DNA from: Cenococcum geophilum 1.58
Lineage: Eukaryota; Ascomycota; Dothideomycetes; Gloniales; Gloniaceae
Direction: 5' to 3'
Assembly: GCA_001692895.1 (NCBI GenBank)
Contig: KV748186.1
Location: 1,541,785 to 1,605,784, forward strand
DNA: 64,000 bases
A model generated the notes under the pieces. The model was not told the DNA's origin, did not search any database, and saw only the letters and a list, made by a program, of their open reading frames with translations. Position 1 is the stretch's first letter, and every line of letters begins with the position of its first letter. The translations under genes were made by a program, and so were the position numbers. Shown one piece after another: positions 45,796-56,700 of the stretch.

Positions 45796-46850
45796 ATGGC
45801 AGAGGACCAATCCGCCGCTATGCAACATTCTACCCAGATATTCACACTCGCTTTAGTCCGGAAGGAGTGCTCCATAGACGTGTATTTCCCCTTATACTCT
45901 AATCTAGATAAAGCAACCACACGCTAGACAGAAGAACGTAAACGGCTAAAAGGTTTAGCTTTACTTAACAGCTAGAAAGATATTAAGAAAGCCTAGCAGG
46001 AAATTAAGGTGGAAGTTAGTAGCGAGGATAATACTATAGTAGAGGAAATTAACAAGAAGATTAAGGAATTGGATAGTAAAAGGGGAGCTGGCAAGCATTA
46101 AAAGTTATATACCGTTTACTGGTTAGCTAAGAGTATACTCTAGTATACGCAAAAAGGATAGTCTAGGAGGCAGTATCTAGAGAAATATTAGTAGCTTTTA
46201 AATATAATAAAGCAGAATACAAATGCTCCGCTAACCGATCTCGTTATACGCATATTTAACAATCTTTCTACTAAAGCCGAAATAACATTTACTATAATAG
46301 ACTGTCTAATAGGTACAATTTATATTATAATCGCTCCTTCGACCATAACGGGCATTAGAAAAAGGAAGCTAAAATCGGAAGTTAGCCATATTGGCGGATA
46401 TATCGGAGACTATAAAGCTAGTAAAGAACTCCGCAGGCGGCAATAGGACCTCTTTAGCGTAATGTGCATCGAAGTCAGGGATTTAAGCACATAGTCGTAA
46501 AAAGTAAATAACGCGAACTCTAAAAGCAAGGATTTCGTTAATTCTATTGTTATCCCCCTTAATATTCCAGAGAGAGTAATATTAGAGGATTTCCTTGACA
46601 AGGCGCTTATGGGTTTAGTAGACGCCAGCCTTAACCAAAAAAAGATAAAGATATTCGGCCAAGTTAATAAAGATGCTATAAAGATTCCCAAAATCTATCT
46701 AGTTCCCAAAGCCGATATAACAGTTACTAAGAATAGTAGAGGGAGCTTAAAGAAAGAGTTATAGCCTAGATATTTACACTATTCCTTTATTTCATAGGAA
46801 ATTTTATTAGTTATACAGGTTAAAACTAGGGGCAATGTTTCCGCTTAATA
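45796..46850 (+). pseudogene. Unrecognised RIP-degraded protein
   Basis: ATG at 45796-45798 opens MAEDQSAAMQHSTQIFTLAL, and one frame continues to about 46850 (about 350 codons) with only RIP-type stops. Features: a charged, probably coiled-coil part (EEINKKIKELDSKRG), then ITFTIIDCLIGTIYIIIAPS and KKIKIFGQVNKDAIKIPKIY. I recognise no family. The same frame is used by the kinase relic downstream, so the two may be one gene. Open frame on the opposite strand (46410-46691) is an antisense shadow. Confidence 0.5.
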
Positions 46851-46899
46851 GCGATAGTAAAGATATCCTAAGCTTTTAATAAAAAATTAAAGCATATTC

Positions 46900-47700
46900 T
46901 TATAATTCTTAATCCAGTTAGTAACTAGGGCTGCTATATATCTCAAGCCAGTAAAATTAAGAAGAAACCTTACTAAGAAGAATACGGGACACTTTACTTT
47001 TAAGAAGGCCTGCTATAAAGCTCTCTACTCTGCTAATACCTTTAAGTCCTTCTATACTTCCTAAAGAATCTCCTTTATCTCAGAATAAAGCCCCCTATCT
47101 TCCTTTTCCCACCTCCCGTTCATTAGAAAAACTACCTTTCATAGCTTATTAACCCAGGGGATTAACGGCTGATAGTAAGGCGTAAATGTCGTAGTTATCC
47201 GGTTCAGAAAATGCCCTTCTCTGCTCACTAGCCCCGATTTTAGGCCGTTCTTATTAATCGGAAGTCCGTGCGCAGATATTAGGAAAGAAGAACTTATATA
47301 AAGATTGAAATCTATAAAGAGAATAAGGCTATATATACATAGTAGATAAGTTACAGATACCCCTAATCTATACTCTTATAGGAAGGTAACATAACGCTAT
47401 CAGCAGTTCTTAATCGACTTTGACATTGCCATTAAAGAGCTATAGAAAGGGCATTCGGGAGCGCGGGGCAAGACCGGTATAAGAGCGTTTATAGCAATTA
47501 GAGTACTTCTTGACAAGAAACACTTCTTTAGGTATAATTTAGAGTCGTTCTTCTAAGTTATCTTCTAGATTTATATGCACTATAACGGACTAGATAAAGA
47601 TATTGGTGTAACTAAGTTTAAGTGCTAGAACTATAAGAATACTATAAAGCTAGCCCGCTAAACCAAATTTAGTTAAGTCTTAAGTGCCCCATCACAAGCA
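46900..47700 (+). pseudogene. FunK1/Sgk2-like fungal protein kinase, C-lobe relic
   Basis: The plus strand reads FLIDFDIAIKEL near 47420 (DFx region), GKTGIRAFIAIRVLLDKKHF near 47467-47525 (activation-loop/APE region, cf. TGTxxFMAxEVL in the family), and RYNLESFF*VIF*IYMHYNG near 47530-47590. This is the typical fungal FunK1 signature YRHDLESFFYVLLWI. The N-lobe is not clearly visible. FunK1 kinases are expanded, fast-evolving Ser/Thr kinases of unknown substrate. Stops are RIP-type. Confidence 0.65.
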
Positions 47701-48499
47701 CCCAAACTGGCCTTACTATTAGTAACGTGTCCTTTTTAAGAGACTTTTAAATACGTTTAAGAAGAGGTACCTTAATTAATCCATAACTTTTTATCTTTGG
47801 CTGTATAGAGCTGAACCTTACTACCTCGTAGCACAATGTAATTCGCTCCGCTTCCAGAATATGGCCTTACCGCGGGTAATTATAGTTATATTTATATAAC
47901 ATAATCAGTAGGTGCGATTATAATTAGGTTAGTTATATTCCTAATAATATAACATAATTATAACTAACTAATTATTGCCATTACTGCCCCGCAGTAGGTC
48001 ATTTAGAAGGAAATTACTAGAAATAAATTTACTAAGTTAGTATTTATAACAGGTAATTAAAGCGGAAAATACTTTAAGCTCGCCCCTACTAGCAGGGAGG
48101 GTGGCCGAGCCGCACCGACCAGACCCTTATTTTCGTGGCGTTTCCCAGATATTAGCGCGGTTAAAGCTACGATCTACTTTGCGAAAAAGATGTATAAGCC
48201 AATCTTAATAAACAAATACACTTCCTAACCGATTACACTACGAGCCTCTACCTTACGTGCCTTTGCTAGTGCGTCGCGCTAAGCAATGGACACGCAGCTC
48301 TTATAGTTAGCCTCCGAACTAGAGCTAGTACTCTAGCGGCAGGATATATTTAGCTAGCTCTTAGTAACGGCCCCTAGGGGTGTATAGCTATAATAGAATA
48401 TACATATATATATACATACATTTTCGTAGCGTGCACTTAGACATGTTTAAAAAGGCAACAGCTTTAGTTACGTGTATATTAGTGTAAATCATTTGCCAA
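47701..48499. other. RIP-degraded sequence with a copy of the CCGGTGCGGGTCGGCC motif
   Basis: At about 48090-48120, on the minus strand, GGTCGGTGCGGCTCGGCCAC followed by CCTCCCTGCTAG is the fourth and most diverged copy of the dispersed motif. Nothing else assigned. Confidence 0.5.
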
Positions 48500-48576
48500 T
48501 GCCTAAATCTGGTAGCCTGTATAAATCTAGTGGCCCGTATAAATCTAATGGCCCGTATAAATCTAATAGCCCGCAT
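48500..48576. repeat. 18-bp tandem repeat (GTGGCCCGTATAAATCTA)
   Basis: About four units. It translates on the minus strand as a six-residue RAIRFI repeat, the cause of the open frame at 48388-48576. Confidence 0.85.
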
Positions 48577-48734
48577 TATCCACCACTAGCCTATAACTAG
48601 ATTAGCGCAAGCGGCAACGCAAATACTCTAACGTTTGCCGCTTATGCTAAATACTAGATTGTAATATAGTGTGTTTTTTCTAAGTGTTATTAGATCGTGA
48701 TTACCCCGTTCTCAACCTTACCTTAGATATAATT

Positions 48735-49336
48735 ATCATTTTCTTAATAGTACCGGAATCGAACTCGTTAATATTTATAATATTAGTCGCCGCCTCCTAC
48801 CCGTTAGTTAGTTCCTAGTTAGGGTCAATTTTATTAGATATTTAGTTGGCTTTTACCTAAAAGCCCCTATTATAGGCAACTGTAAGCACGGGAGATTAGG
48901 TGCATATAATCGCTTTATAGACTTTAAACTCCAGCCCCTAGCATACAAGTTTTAAGTCGCTATATTTCTCGCTGTCTATAAGCTACGCTAAGCCGAGTAG
49001 AACATTTTTAGATAACATGTTTCGTTGGTTTTCTTTCCTGTTTCTAGTTTCGAGCAATGTTTAAGGGCGTGATTTGGTGTTAAACAGAACGATCAAGAAT
49101 AAGAACTCTGCTTTATTAAACGTGGCTCTAGAGCCTCTATATATACATTAAGAAGTCGTTATCAGCTTCGTCTAATCTGCGACGGATTTGGCTAATTAGT
49201 TAGAGCTTTAAACGTCAGTCGCTTGACCAAGAACTTGTATAACTTCTAAAGTTCCAGGAAGGGTAAGTGGCGGGGCGTGCGGCCATAGCGCCTAGAAGTA
49301 GTTAGTGGTTATATAATAGAGGCTTAGTTAGAGGAC
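48735..49336 (-). repeat. Second copy of the BTB-region repeat
   Basis: Matches 42269-42876 end to end, with unrelated flanks on both sides. The left end cuts the BTB coding sequence. Confidence 0.85.
48738..49018 (-). pseudogene. BTB/POZ-domain protein, truncated copy
   Basis: Begins with a true ATG (49016-49018), reads MLSKNVLLGLA*LIDSEKYS and continues to the middle of the BTB fold (EFDSGTIKKM), where similarity to the other copy stops. It has more stops than the 42-kb copy. The intact start here supports the inferred ATA start there. Confidence 0.75.
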
Positions 49337-49439
49337 AAGGCGGGAAGGGCTTTAGGCTTAGTTATAGAATGATAGCAAATCGCTAGACCATTATGTAAGC
49401 CGCATAAGCAATTTAAGCAGCGTGGTTCCTCTATATAAA

Positions 49440-50000
49440 CTCAAATCATTTCCTATAGGGAAGTATTACAGCTGCCGCAAGCATTGGCAGAGCCCAGGAC
49501 GCTAATCTAACCGTAAAGGGGGGCCTAGCAGCCTAGTTGGCTTTATTAAGTTCCTAAACCTCTTTATCTAATTACTCTAAAGCTTCCTTTCTACCTTCCA
49601 TAAACCGTATATCGCCAGAAAGGCAATTAGACGTTATCGCTTCTCCATTGTAATCAAGTGCCGTTATAGCTAATATGCCACCACGGTAGCCCGGTACGGT
49701 TAAAGATATTTTAATAATTGTATTATATATAGAAACCGTAGCCTAGCAAACATTAGGTAGAATATATAGAATGCCAATAATCTTATAAATCTTTAAGATT
49801 TTAGGGACCTGCTCGCTTATAATATAGGCAATTACTTACCTTTACTTTATATAATTTGCCTTCTTCCCATCCAATAAAGGTAATATCTCGTTTTTTATCC
49901 TCCTTAAAAATCTTTTCTCCTAACCTTAAAACCCAATAGGCCGACCCTTAGCCTATATTAGATGTATCCATCACGACGATAGGTACCTAAAAGCAGCGAT
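49440..50000 (-). pseudogene. Unrecognised RIP-degraded protein
   Basis: A minus-strand frame reads through a few stops: NEILPLLDGKKANYIK, KILKIYKIIGILYILPNV, VPGYRGGILAITALDYNG, SGDIRFMEGRKEALE and ASWALPMLAAAVILPYRK. The coding nature is convincing from its continuity, but I do not know the family. Confidence 0.4.
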
Positions 50001-50929
50001 TAGATTACTAAAGATATAAAAGAGGCGGGTTACGTGCTACCTGCTTTAGCAGGTAAGTTATCGCCAGTCTTTAGAGGTCTTTGAAGATCTTAAAGGTCTA
50101 TTTATATAAAACCCTAGCAGAGGCAGTGCATGCGTGTTAGCAAAGTTAAACTCTATAAAAGTTTTTATTGGAATAATGAGGAAACGTATAGATTTAAGTT
50201 GGGCTGTAAACGGTATAAAATGCGCAAAGGTAGGCCTAAATCCGACTTACTAAACGGCATAAATACAAGAAGACGCTAGTTCCAGCCTTACCATGGGTAG
50301 TAAACAATCGGTAAAGGGTAAGACCGAGTGTGCTTGCGGAATATAGGAGGCTAACCTATTGCAAGTAGAAAAGCCTAGCTCGGCCAGCCATAAGTGTGAT
50401 TGCGTAGCATAGGGGGAGGTGCGAATTAGTACGCCATAATTATACATAGAAATGCGAAAACGTCATATAATAGCCTTCGCTATACTATTTATAGAAGGAA
50501 CAGTTACTAGCGGAGAGATATATTCTTCTTTAAATCAATCCCTAAAGCCTCAATCCCGGCGACTATGTCCTCCCTATATACGTCCTCATACGCATCCCTA
50601 TCTTTATCCCGGTCCTCTTCTATACCATACCTTATATTACAATTTCTATCATTCTGTATCTTACGCTCTATCTATTACAGGATTTCTTTTCTACTATTTA
50701 TCTTCTTAACTGCACCCAAAAATGTAAGAACTTTGTAATAATTTCCTTAGTAAATAAATTCCCTAAAGAAGGTTTTCTAACCGTGGTATTAGTAACGGGC
50801 TAAAGTATAGTAGACAGCTAGTAGCACTAACAAGGCGGGAGCATAGTAGACTTCAATTCTAAAAATATAGGGAGTAAGAAGAAAGTAAAATAGAAGAAAT
50901 CAATGCTATTTAAAACGAGAATTAATAAT
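50001..50929. other. RIP-degraded sequence, open frames of unknown value
   Basis: Open stretches at 50250-50447 (-) and 50452-50709 (+) are short and match nothing I know. Confidence 0.35.
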
Positions 50930-51560
50930 CTAGTAGCTAAATAGCAGGTTTTCCCAGACGTGTGACATCCACTACGGATATTCTACACTGTAAAAATCCA
51001 TCTCAAAGCCTAGAGCACGTAAACCCTCCTCTACGTTGCTCTTTTCCAAGTTGCTAGAAGACCCCTCTAGCAACTTTAACTGTTTAACCTTTAATTTTGC
51101 CGCGTTTATATCTTCTACAATTTTCTCCCCGCCTTATATTAGTCCTACTGCTTCTAACAGAGCATATAACTGCTTTTCAATACTACCAATACGAAAATTT
51201 ATCAGGACTTAAGTGTACTCGGGTTTAGTAGGTAGATTATAGCGGAAACCAATCTATTTTAAAACCTGTAAAGCTTAAGATCTATTAAAAATTACCTATA
51301 TTTATAACCTACTTTAATAAATTCAAACTCTTCTTTTCCCTAAGCGTTAGGAAAGACTCCGGCCATTTTATTATAGCTAGTTTCGGACATTTTATAGAGC
51401 ATATAATACTCTTCTCTAGGCATATTTAATAAGGATAGGTATTTTCTCGGTGGCAGTATAATGTAAAGGTCTAGGTTAGTTAGTAAATGTTTTAGCAGGT
51501 AGTGGATTAAGGTACACTTTATCCTTACTCCTAAGGGCTTAAACAGTCTAACTTAGAAAG
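50930..51560 (-). pseudogene. Unrecognised RIP-degraded protein
   Basis: A minus-strand frame of about 200 codons: LTNLDLYIILPPRKYLSLLN, MPREEYYMLYKMSETSYNKM, GKEEFEFIKVGYKYR, IGSIEKQLYALLEAVGLI and LEKSNVEEGLRALGFEMDFY. Three or four stops, all RIP-type. Highly charged; no motif I recognise. Confidence 0.45.
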
Positions 51561-51639
51561 AAAAAAGCGTTAAATATAGTACTTATTAGTTCTAAAAGCA
51601 TAGCCATATAATTATAGATAGGAGTAGGGGCAGCGATTA

Positions 51640-52500
51640 ATAAAGATTAGTAAGAGGTTATAGTACGTGCCGTATACTATTAGTAGGCCTTATTATAGCT
51701 AGGTGCTCAGTCTAGGCCGCTAAATATATTAAAGGGCAGAAAGGGCACTATAAATGCATCCACGCGGGATAAGATGCCGAGCGTTTAATGCATATAGCGG
51801 CCCGCACAGCGGCCATTATACATATTAATCTTATTTTAGCGGTATATTTAAGGCATTAAAAACATTACCACTAAATCCTCGCCAATAAAAATAGTAAAGC
51901 CTAAGCGTTAATAGTGACGCTCACTTAAGCATTAGGGTATTAAATATTTGAGGCTCGTTTAAAATGCCAAGCATTTTAATATCCGTGCGCGTTAGCGAAT
52001 TAGCATACCTAGCGCGCGAAATGCAAATAGGCCGACAAAGCCTACCCCTCTAAACTACCCCACTACTCAGACAATATTACTCGCAGCGAGCTCGCAAAAT
52101 TGGATACAGTAACGCAAAAAATAAGTAAGCACAAAACTCTAACAAAAGATTACTGGAATAGGATACATATAGTATCCATAATCGACAAGTCGCACGCAGA
52201 CCTCGTATGATCTAGCCTAGAGGAGACGATATAGAAGATCTAGAAGACTACGCCAACCAAAACTATACCTACTATCGCCTTAACGGACACTATAAAAAGT
52301 AATAAAGCGCGTAAGCTTGCGAAAATAGTATATTTAACGTAGTTTACTTTAGTATAGTAACTCTAGCGGCTAACGCAAACAAGGAATTCAAGTTAAAGAT
52401 ACTAGAAATACTACTAAAGTTAGAAGTCAGAGCAGTTAATATAAACTCTTTACGTATAGGCCTAACAGTCTATTTCACGGGACGACGCATTTTAATGTAC
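51640..52500 (+). pseudogene. Unrecognised RIP-degraded coding fragment
   Basis: Plus-strand frame with KYIKGQKGHYKCIHAG, RLMHIAARTAAIIHINLILA, SELAKLDTVTQKISKHKTLT and DYWNRIHIVSIIDKSHADLV between about 51700 and 52260. Could be an ORF1/gag-like or zinc-finger protein. No firm assignment. Confidence 0.3.
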
Positions 52501-52856
52501 TATTTAAACGATTTAGTGGTATGCACATTAGCTTTTAGCCCTTATAGGGACTCCTAGGTCCCGCTTAGTTATACTATCCCGCATTTAGAGAGTAGGTAGG
52601 GCTATTACTAGGCTAGTTTATAATAGGTAGAATAGAACGGGAGTGGAGGTAGTATTAGTACAATAATTACGGTGCCGATTATTAGCTAAGCTTAAACTAC
52701 TAGTTCTACTTAATAAGGGATATTATTAAACCATTATTATACCGTGTTAAAAACCTAAAACCGGGGTGTATAACAATATAAGAGTTTTAGAAGAAATTCA
52801 CTAACACCTATAAGCAGAACTTATAGCAACCGCACTGTTAAGGGACTTATTATATA

Positions 52857-53118
52857 CCCATTACGCGGCGCCATAGCTCGTCTATTCGCTGTCGCTAATC
52901 GCCAGTAGCGTATTACCATCGATTTGGTCTCTATACACCCATTACGCCTCGTTATAGCTTATTTATTCGCTGTTGCCAATTTCTAGTAGCGTATTACCGT
53001 CGATTTGGTCTCCATACATCCATTACGCCTTATTATAGCTCATCTATTCGCTGTTTCTAATTGCTAGTAGCATATTACCGTCGATTTAGTCTCCGTATAC
53101 CCATTGCGCCTTATAGCT
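52857..53118. repeat. 81-bp tandem repeat, 3.2 units
   Basis: Units begin CCCATTACGC at 52857, 52938, 53019 and 53100, spaced exactly 81 bp. The unit includes ATAGCTCATCTATTCGCTG and AGCGTATTACCGTCGATTTG. 81 is a multiple of 3, so it could once have coded for a 27-residue repeat. Units differ by transitions only where I compared them. Confidence 0.85.
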
Positions 53119-53391
53119 TATCTGTTTGCTATTACCACTAACGTCTATAAAACTAGAGCCGCTAGGGTTTCCATTTAAACACGCTATACTATTTATATTT
53201 AGGTATCTTTGCGTAAGGTTGCCGCGGGTATTAAAAGGGGTGGGGAAATCTTATAATAAGCGTTCTTGACTAAGGCATAGTGTAAGGGATTCGCCCGCCG
53301 GCTTAGAGGCTTAAGGGTATTATTTAATAAATCGCAAAGAAGATGTTCCATGGCTTGTAATAAATTAGAGATTCTACTATTCAGAAGCATA

Positions 53392-53396
53392 ACTTT
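53392..53396. repeat. 5-bp target-site duplication ACTTT (partner 59376-59380)
   Basis: Identical 5-mers flank gypsy copy 2. Confidence 0.95.
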
Positions 53397-53623
53397 TATT
53401 ACAGCACTGGCAGAACTTGGCAGAACTACGCACCGGCAAGTTGCTACAGATTGCTATATATTGCGGTCACGTGACGTAAAGATCGTATATAGCTTCAAGC
53501 GGCGCTCCCCTTCTTCTCCTTCCCTTTCTTTAGCTTTAGATTCTCGTTTATAGACAATCCAATCGTATAGGCTTGCGCGACCATTTTGCTGTACTTATGT
53601 CTCGATTAACTAAGTCGCTAATA
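53397..53623 (+). repeat. 5-prime LTR of gypsy copy 2
   Basis: 227 bp, TATTACAGCACT...GCTAATA; the first G of the usual TGTTA has become A. Confidence 0.95.
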
Positions 53624-53799
53624 TTATCTAAAGCTTACTCTACTCTTTCTTCCTAAGAAGGAACTTAAATATATCTATAAGAATATAAAACAGGACCCTA
53701 AGGACATTACTAGGACTATAAGGACAGGACCTAAAAGAAAAGAACAGAACCCTAAGGAAAGGACCTATAAGACACGCATAGACTAGAACCCCTAAAGAA

Positions 53800-56700
53800 A
53801 TTACCTAAAATTACCCAATACCCCTACCACTATACCACGAACTACAGTAGCAGGTAAAGCAGCTATAGGACCCTTAAATACTTTAGACAAAGAAATAATT
53901 AACGTTTTAACCCCCTAGGCGGAGCTTGCGGCTACTAATGCCAAAATTAAACGATTACGAGAGCTGCTTAAAGCTAGAGATACCCCTATATCTAATAATA
54001 AGTCATTATTAGACAACTAAAGACTTACTATAGTCCTTTAGGCCCTATTTTAGCGCCTTAGTGGATTTACTAAGGCCTATATAGCACCGAAGCGGTTAGT
54101 AAAGGTCGCGGACCCCCTATTACTTACAGACGAAACCGACCCTATATTTAATAATTGGAAGCTCTAATTACGGAATAAGCTTAAAGTTAATATAGACTAC
54201 TTCCCTAACGCCCGAGCTAGAATAGCCTATGTCTTTAGCCGTACTGGCGGAGACGCCTAGACGTATTTACGCCCGCGATACACTAAAGACTTAGTAGACC
54301 CCTTTATCTCTAAAGAAGAAATAATTAAACACTTGTCTTTTATTTATAAGGACCCTTTTAAGTATAAAACGCCCGCCTTAGCTATAAAAGCCTAAATATA
54401 AAAACAACGGAGACCTTTTCGGCCTTCTAAACCCGCTTTCTATACCTAGCCGGACAGGCCTAGATCCCCTAGAAAGACCTACTACTAAACCTCTTTAATA
54501 AGCTTACCCTAGACCTACAGCGGGCCGTATTACTAGCTTATACTACAGTATAGACGTTAAAGGAACTTACGGACTATTGCCTAGCTATTAACTAAGGCCT
54601 TTATTAAATTAAGGCACGTGCCAACTGGCTAAAAACTAGAAACCTTATAAACTAGGCCATAAGTACTATAAATACAGCCTATAGTGCCCTAGTATAATCG
54701 GCAACTCCTATAGCCAACCTAGTAGCTAGCCGCGTAGCTACCCCTACTATAGGCCTAGTATACACCCAGCCTATATATAGCGACCCCCGTATATAGGCCC
54801 TTAGCGATTAAAAAGCTTACTTCTTATGCGGTTAAATAGGCTACCCTATAAGAAACTGCCTAATAAAGGTAAGGATAAATAAGGTCCTGTTAATTTAAGA
54901 GGATAGTACGAAGCCGGAAAAAAAGGAACCCTAGAGGAAGACTCCTCTTTAGGGTTAAAAGGGATTAATATGTTATATATTAATCTGGGTCGGCTAGTTA
55001 GTAGAAGAAGCTGCACTATCTCTTATACTTTATTTCGCAATAAATATTAAGTTTTAACCTCTGCTTTAGCTGACTTAGGAGTAAATACCTTTACCTTAAT
55101 TAACACAAAGTGCGCTGCAAAACTGGCTGACTTTTTAAATATACCCCTTAAAGAACTACCTAAACTAATCCCTATTTGCGGTTATAACGGACGGATAGGG
55201 CTACCTATTATAACTATCTTGCGGATTTACCTCCGCGTTAACAGACGAAGGTAGTATAACGTCCCCTTTCTTATTACGGACTTAGGAAGCCATAATATAA
55301 TCTTAGGAAGAAAATAGCTAGCCTATTTAGGCTTATAGCTTAAAGTATAGAGTAGACGGCTTATTTAGCCTAAAACTCTACCCCTAACCCCTTCCTTTAT
55401 AAAAGAAATCAGCATTATAATAGAAAACCTCGTACGGCCCTAGATTAATACTATTTATTAGGCCAATGCTATACGCAGAGACTAGGCCTTTAAGAAGGAT
55501 ATACAGCTTAACCTATAACAGATCCGTATACTACGCCGCCCCTAGACTACCTATATTACGCCACCCGCACTAAAGACCTAGGAAGTTAGTAGTAACCTAG
55601 CTAAGTTTTTTATAGAGAACCCTACGAAGCTATAAAGGAAAGCTAGGGATATTAGACGCTATACTAAACTAATAGATAGGAAGGATAACTTACGGAAAAT
55701 AGAACGTGAGCTAAGGAAGACTATAAACCCTATACCGCAAACTACGGCCTAATAGACGCTAAAGAAACCTACGGACCTCCTACCAGTTAATATTTACTAT
55801 ATTGGCGCTATAGGATTCTACTAGAACCTAGTTCAGCCTAATACTATTACCTTTATAACTAGCCTATACAAAATTAACCGAATAATTAAGGAAAAGGAAA
55901 GTGAGCTTAGTAGATAGGAAAGCGGGCTTATAAATAAAGAACTAGTGGAGTAAAAACTGCCCAATTAATACCGGAAATTTAAGGACGTATTCTCTAAGGC
56001 AGTGTCTAATATACTTTCACCCTACTAACCGTATAACTATAAGATTAAGATTAAGCAAGATAAGGGAAGCACCCTTAGCTTTAGCCCTTTCTACCTATAG
56101 TCTATTGCTAAATTATAGGCCATAAAGTAGTACCTTATCGACAACCTAAATAAGGGCTTCATCGAGCCTAGCTAAGCCCCTTTTAACTTACCTATTCTCT
56201 TTATTAAAAAGCTAAATAGAGGACTGCGCTTCTGTATTAACTACTATAAGCTAAATAATATAACCCGTAAGGACCGCTACCCGCTACCCTTACTTAATAA
56301 GACTCTTACCTAAATAAGTAGAGCTAAGGTTTTTATAAAGCTTAATATCCGCTAGGCCTTTTACTAAATTAGGATAAACCCTAAGTCTAAGGATCTTACT
56401 ATATTCTGGACTTATTACGGGACGTATAAATATAAGGTACTTTCTTTTAGACTAACTAATAGACTAGCTATATACTAGCGGTATATAAACGATATACTCT
56501 TTAACTATCTTAATAACTTCTATACGGCCTATCTAGATAATATTATAATCTATTTAGAGAACGAACTAGAATACGAGGAACACGTCTATAAAGTCTTATA
56601 ACGGCTCCGCGAAGCTAGCCTCTAGGCCGATATTAAGAAGTCGGAATTTAGTATTAAGCGTATAAAGTACCTAGGTTTTATTATTAGCACGGATAGAATT

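Noticed and set aside
53350..53553. Open frame of 67 codons crossing the gypsy left border
   Set aside because: It spans the LTR junction, so it cannot be an ancestral gene; most of it is LTR sequence.
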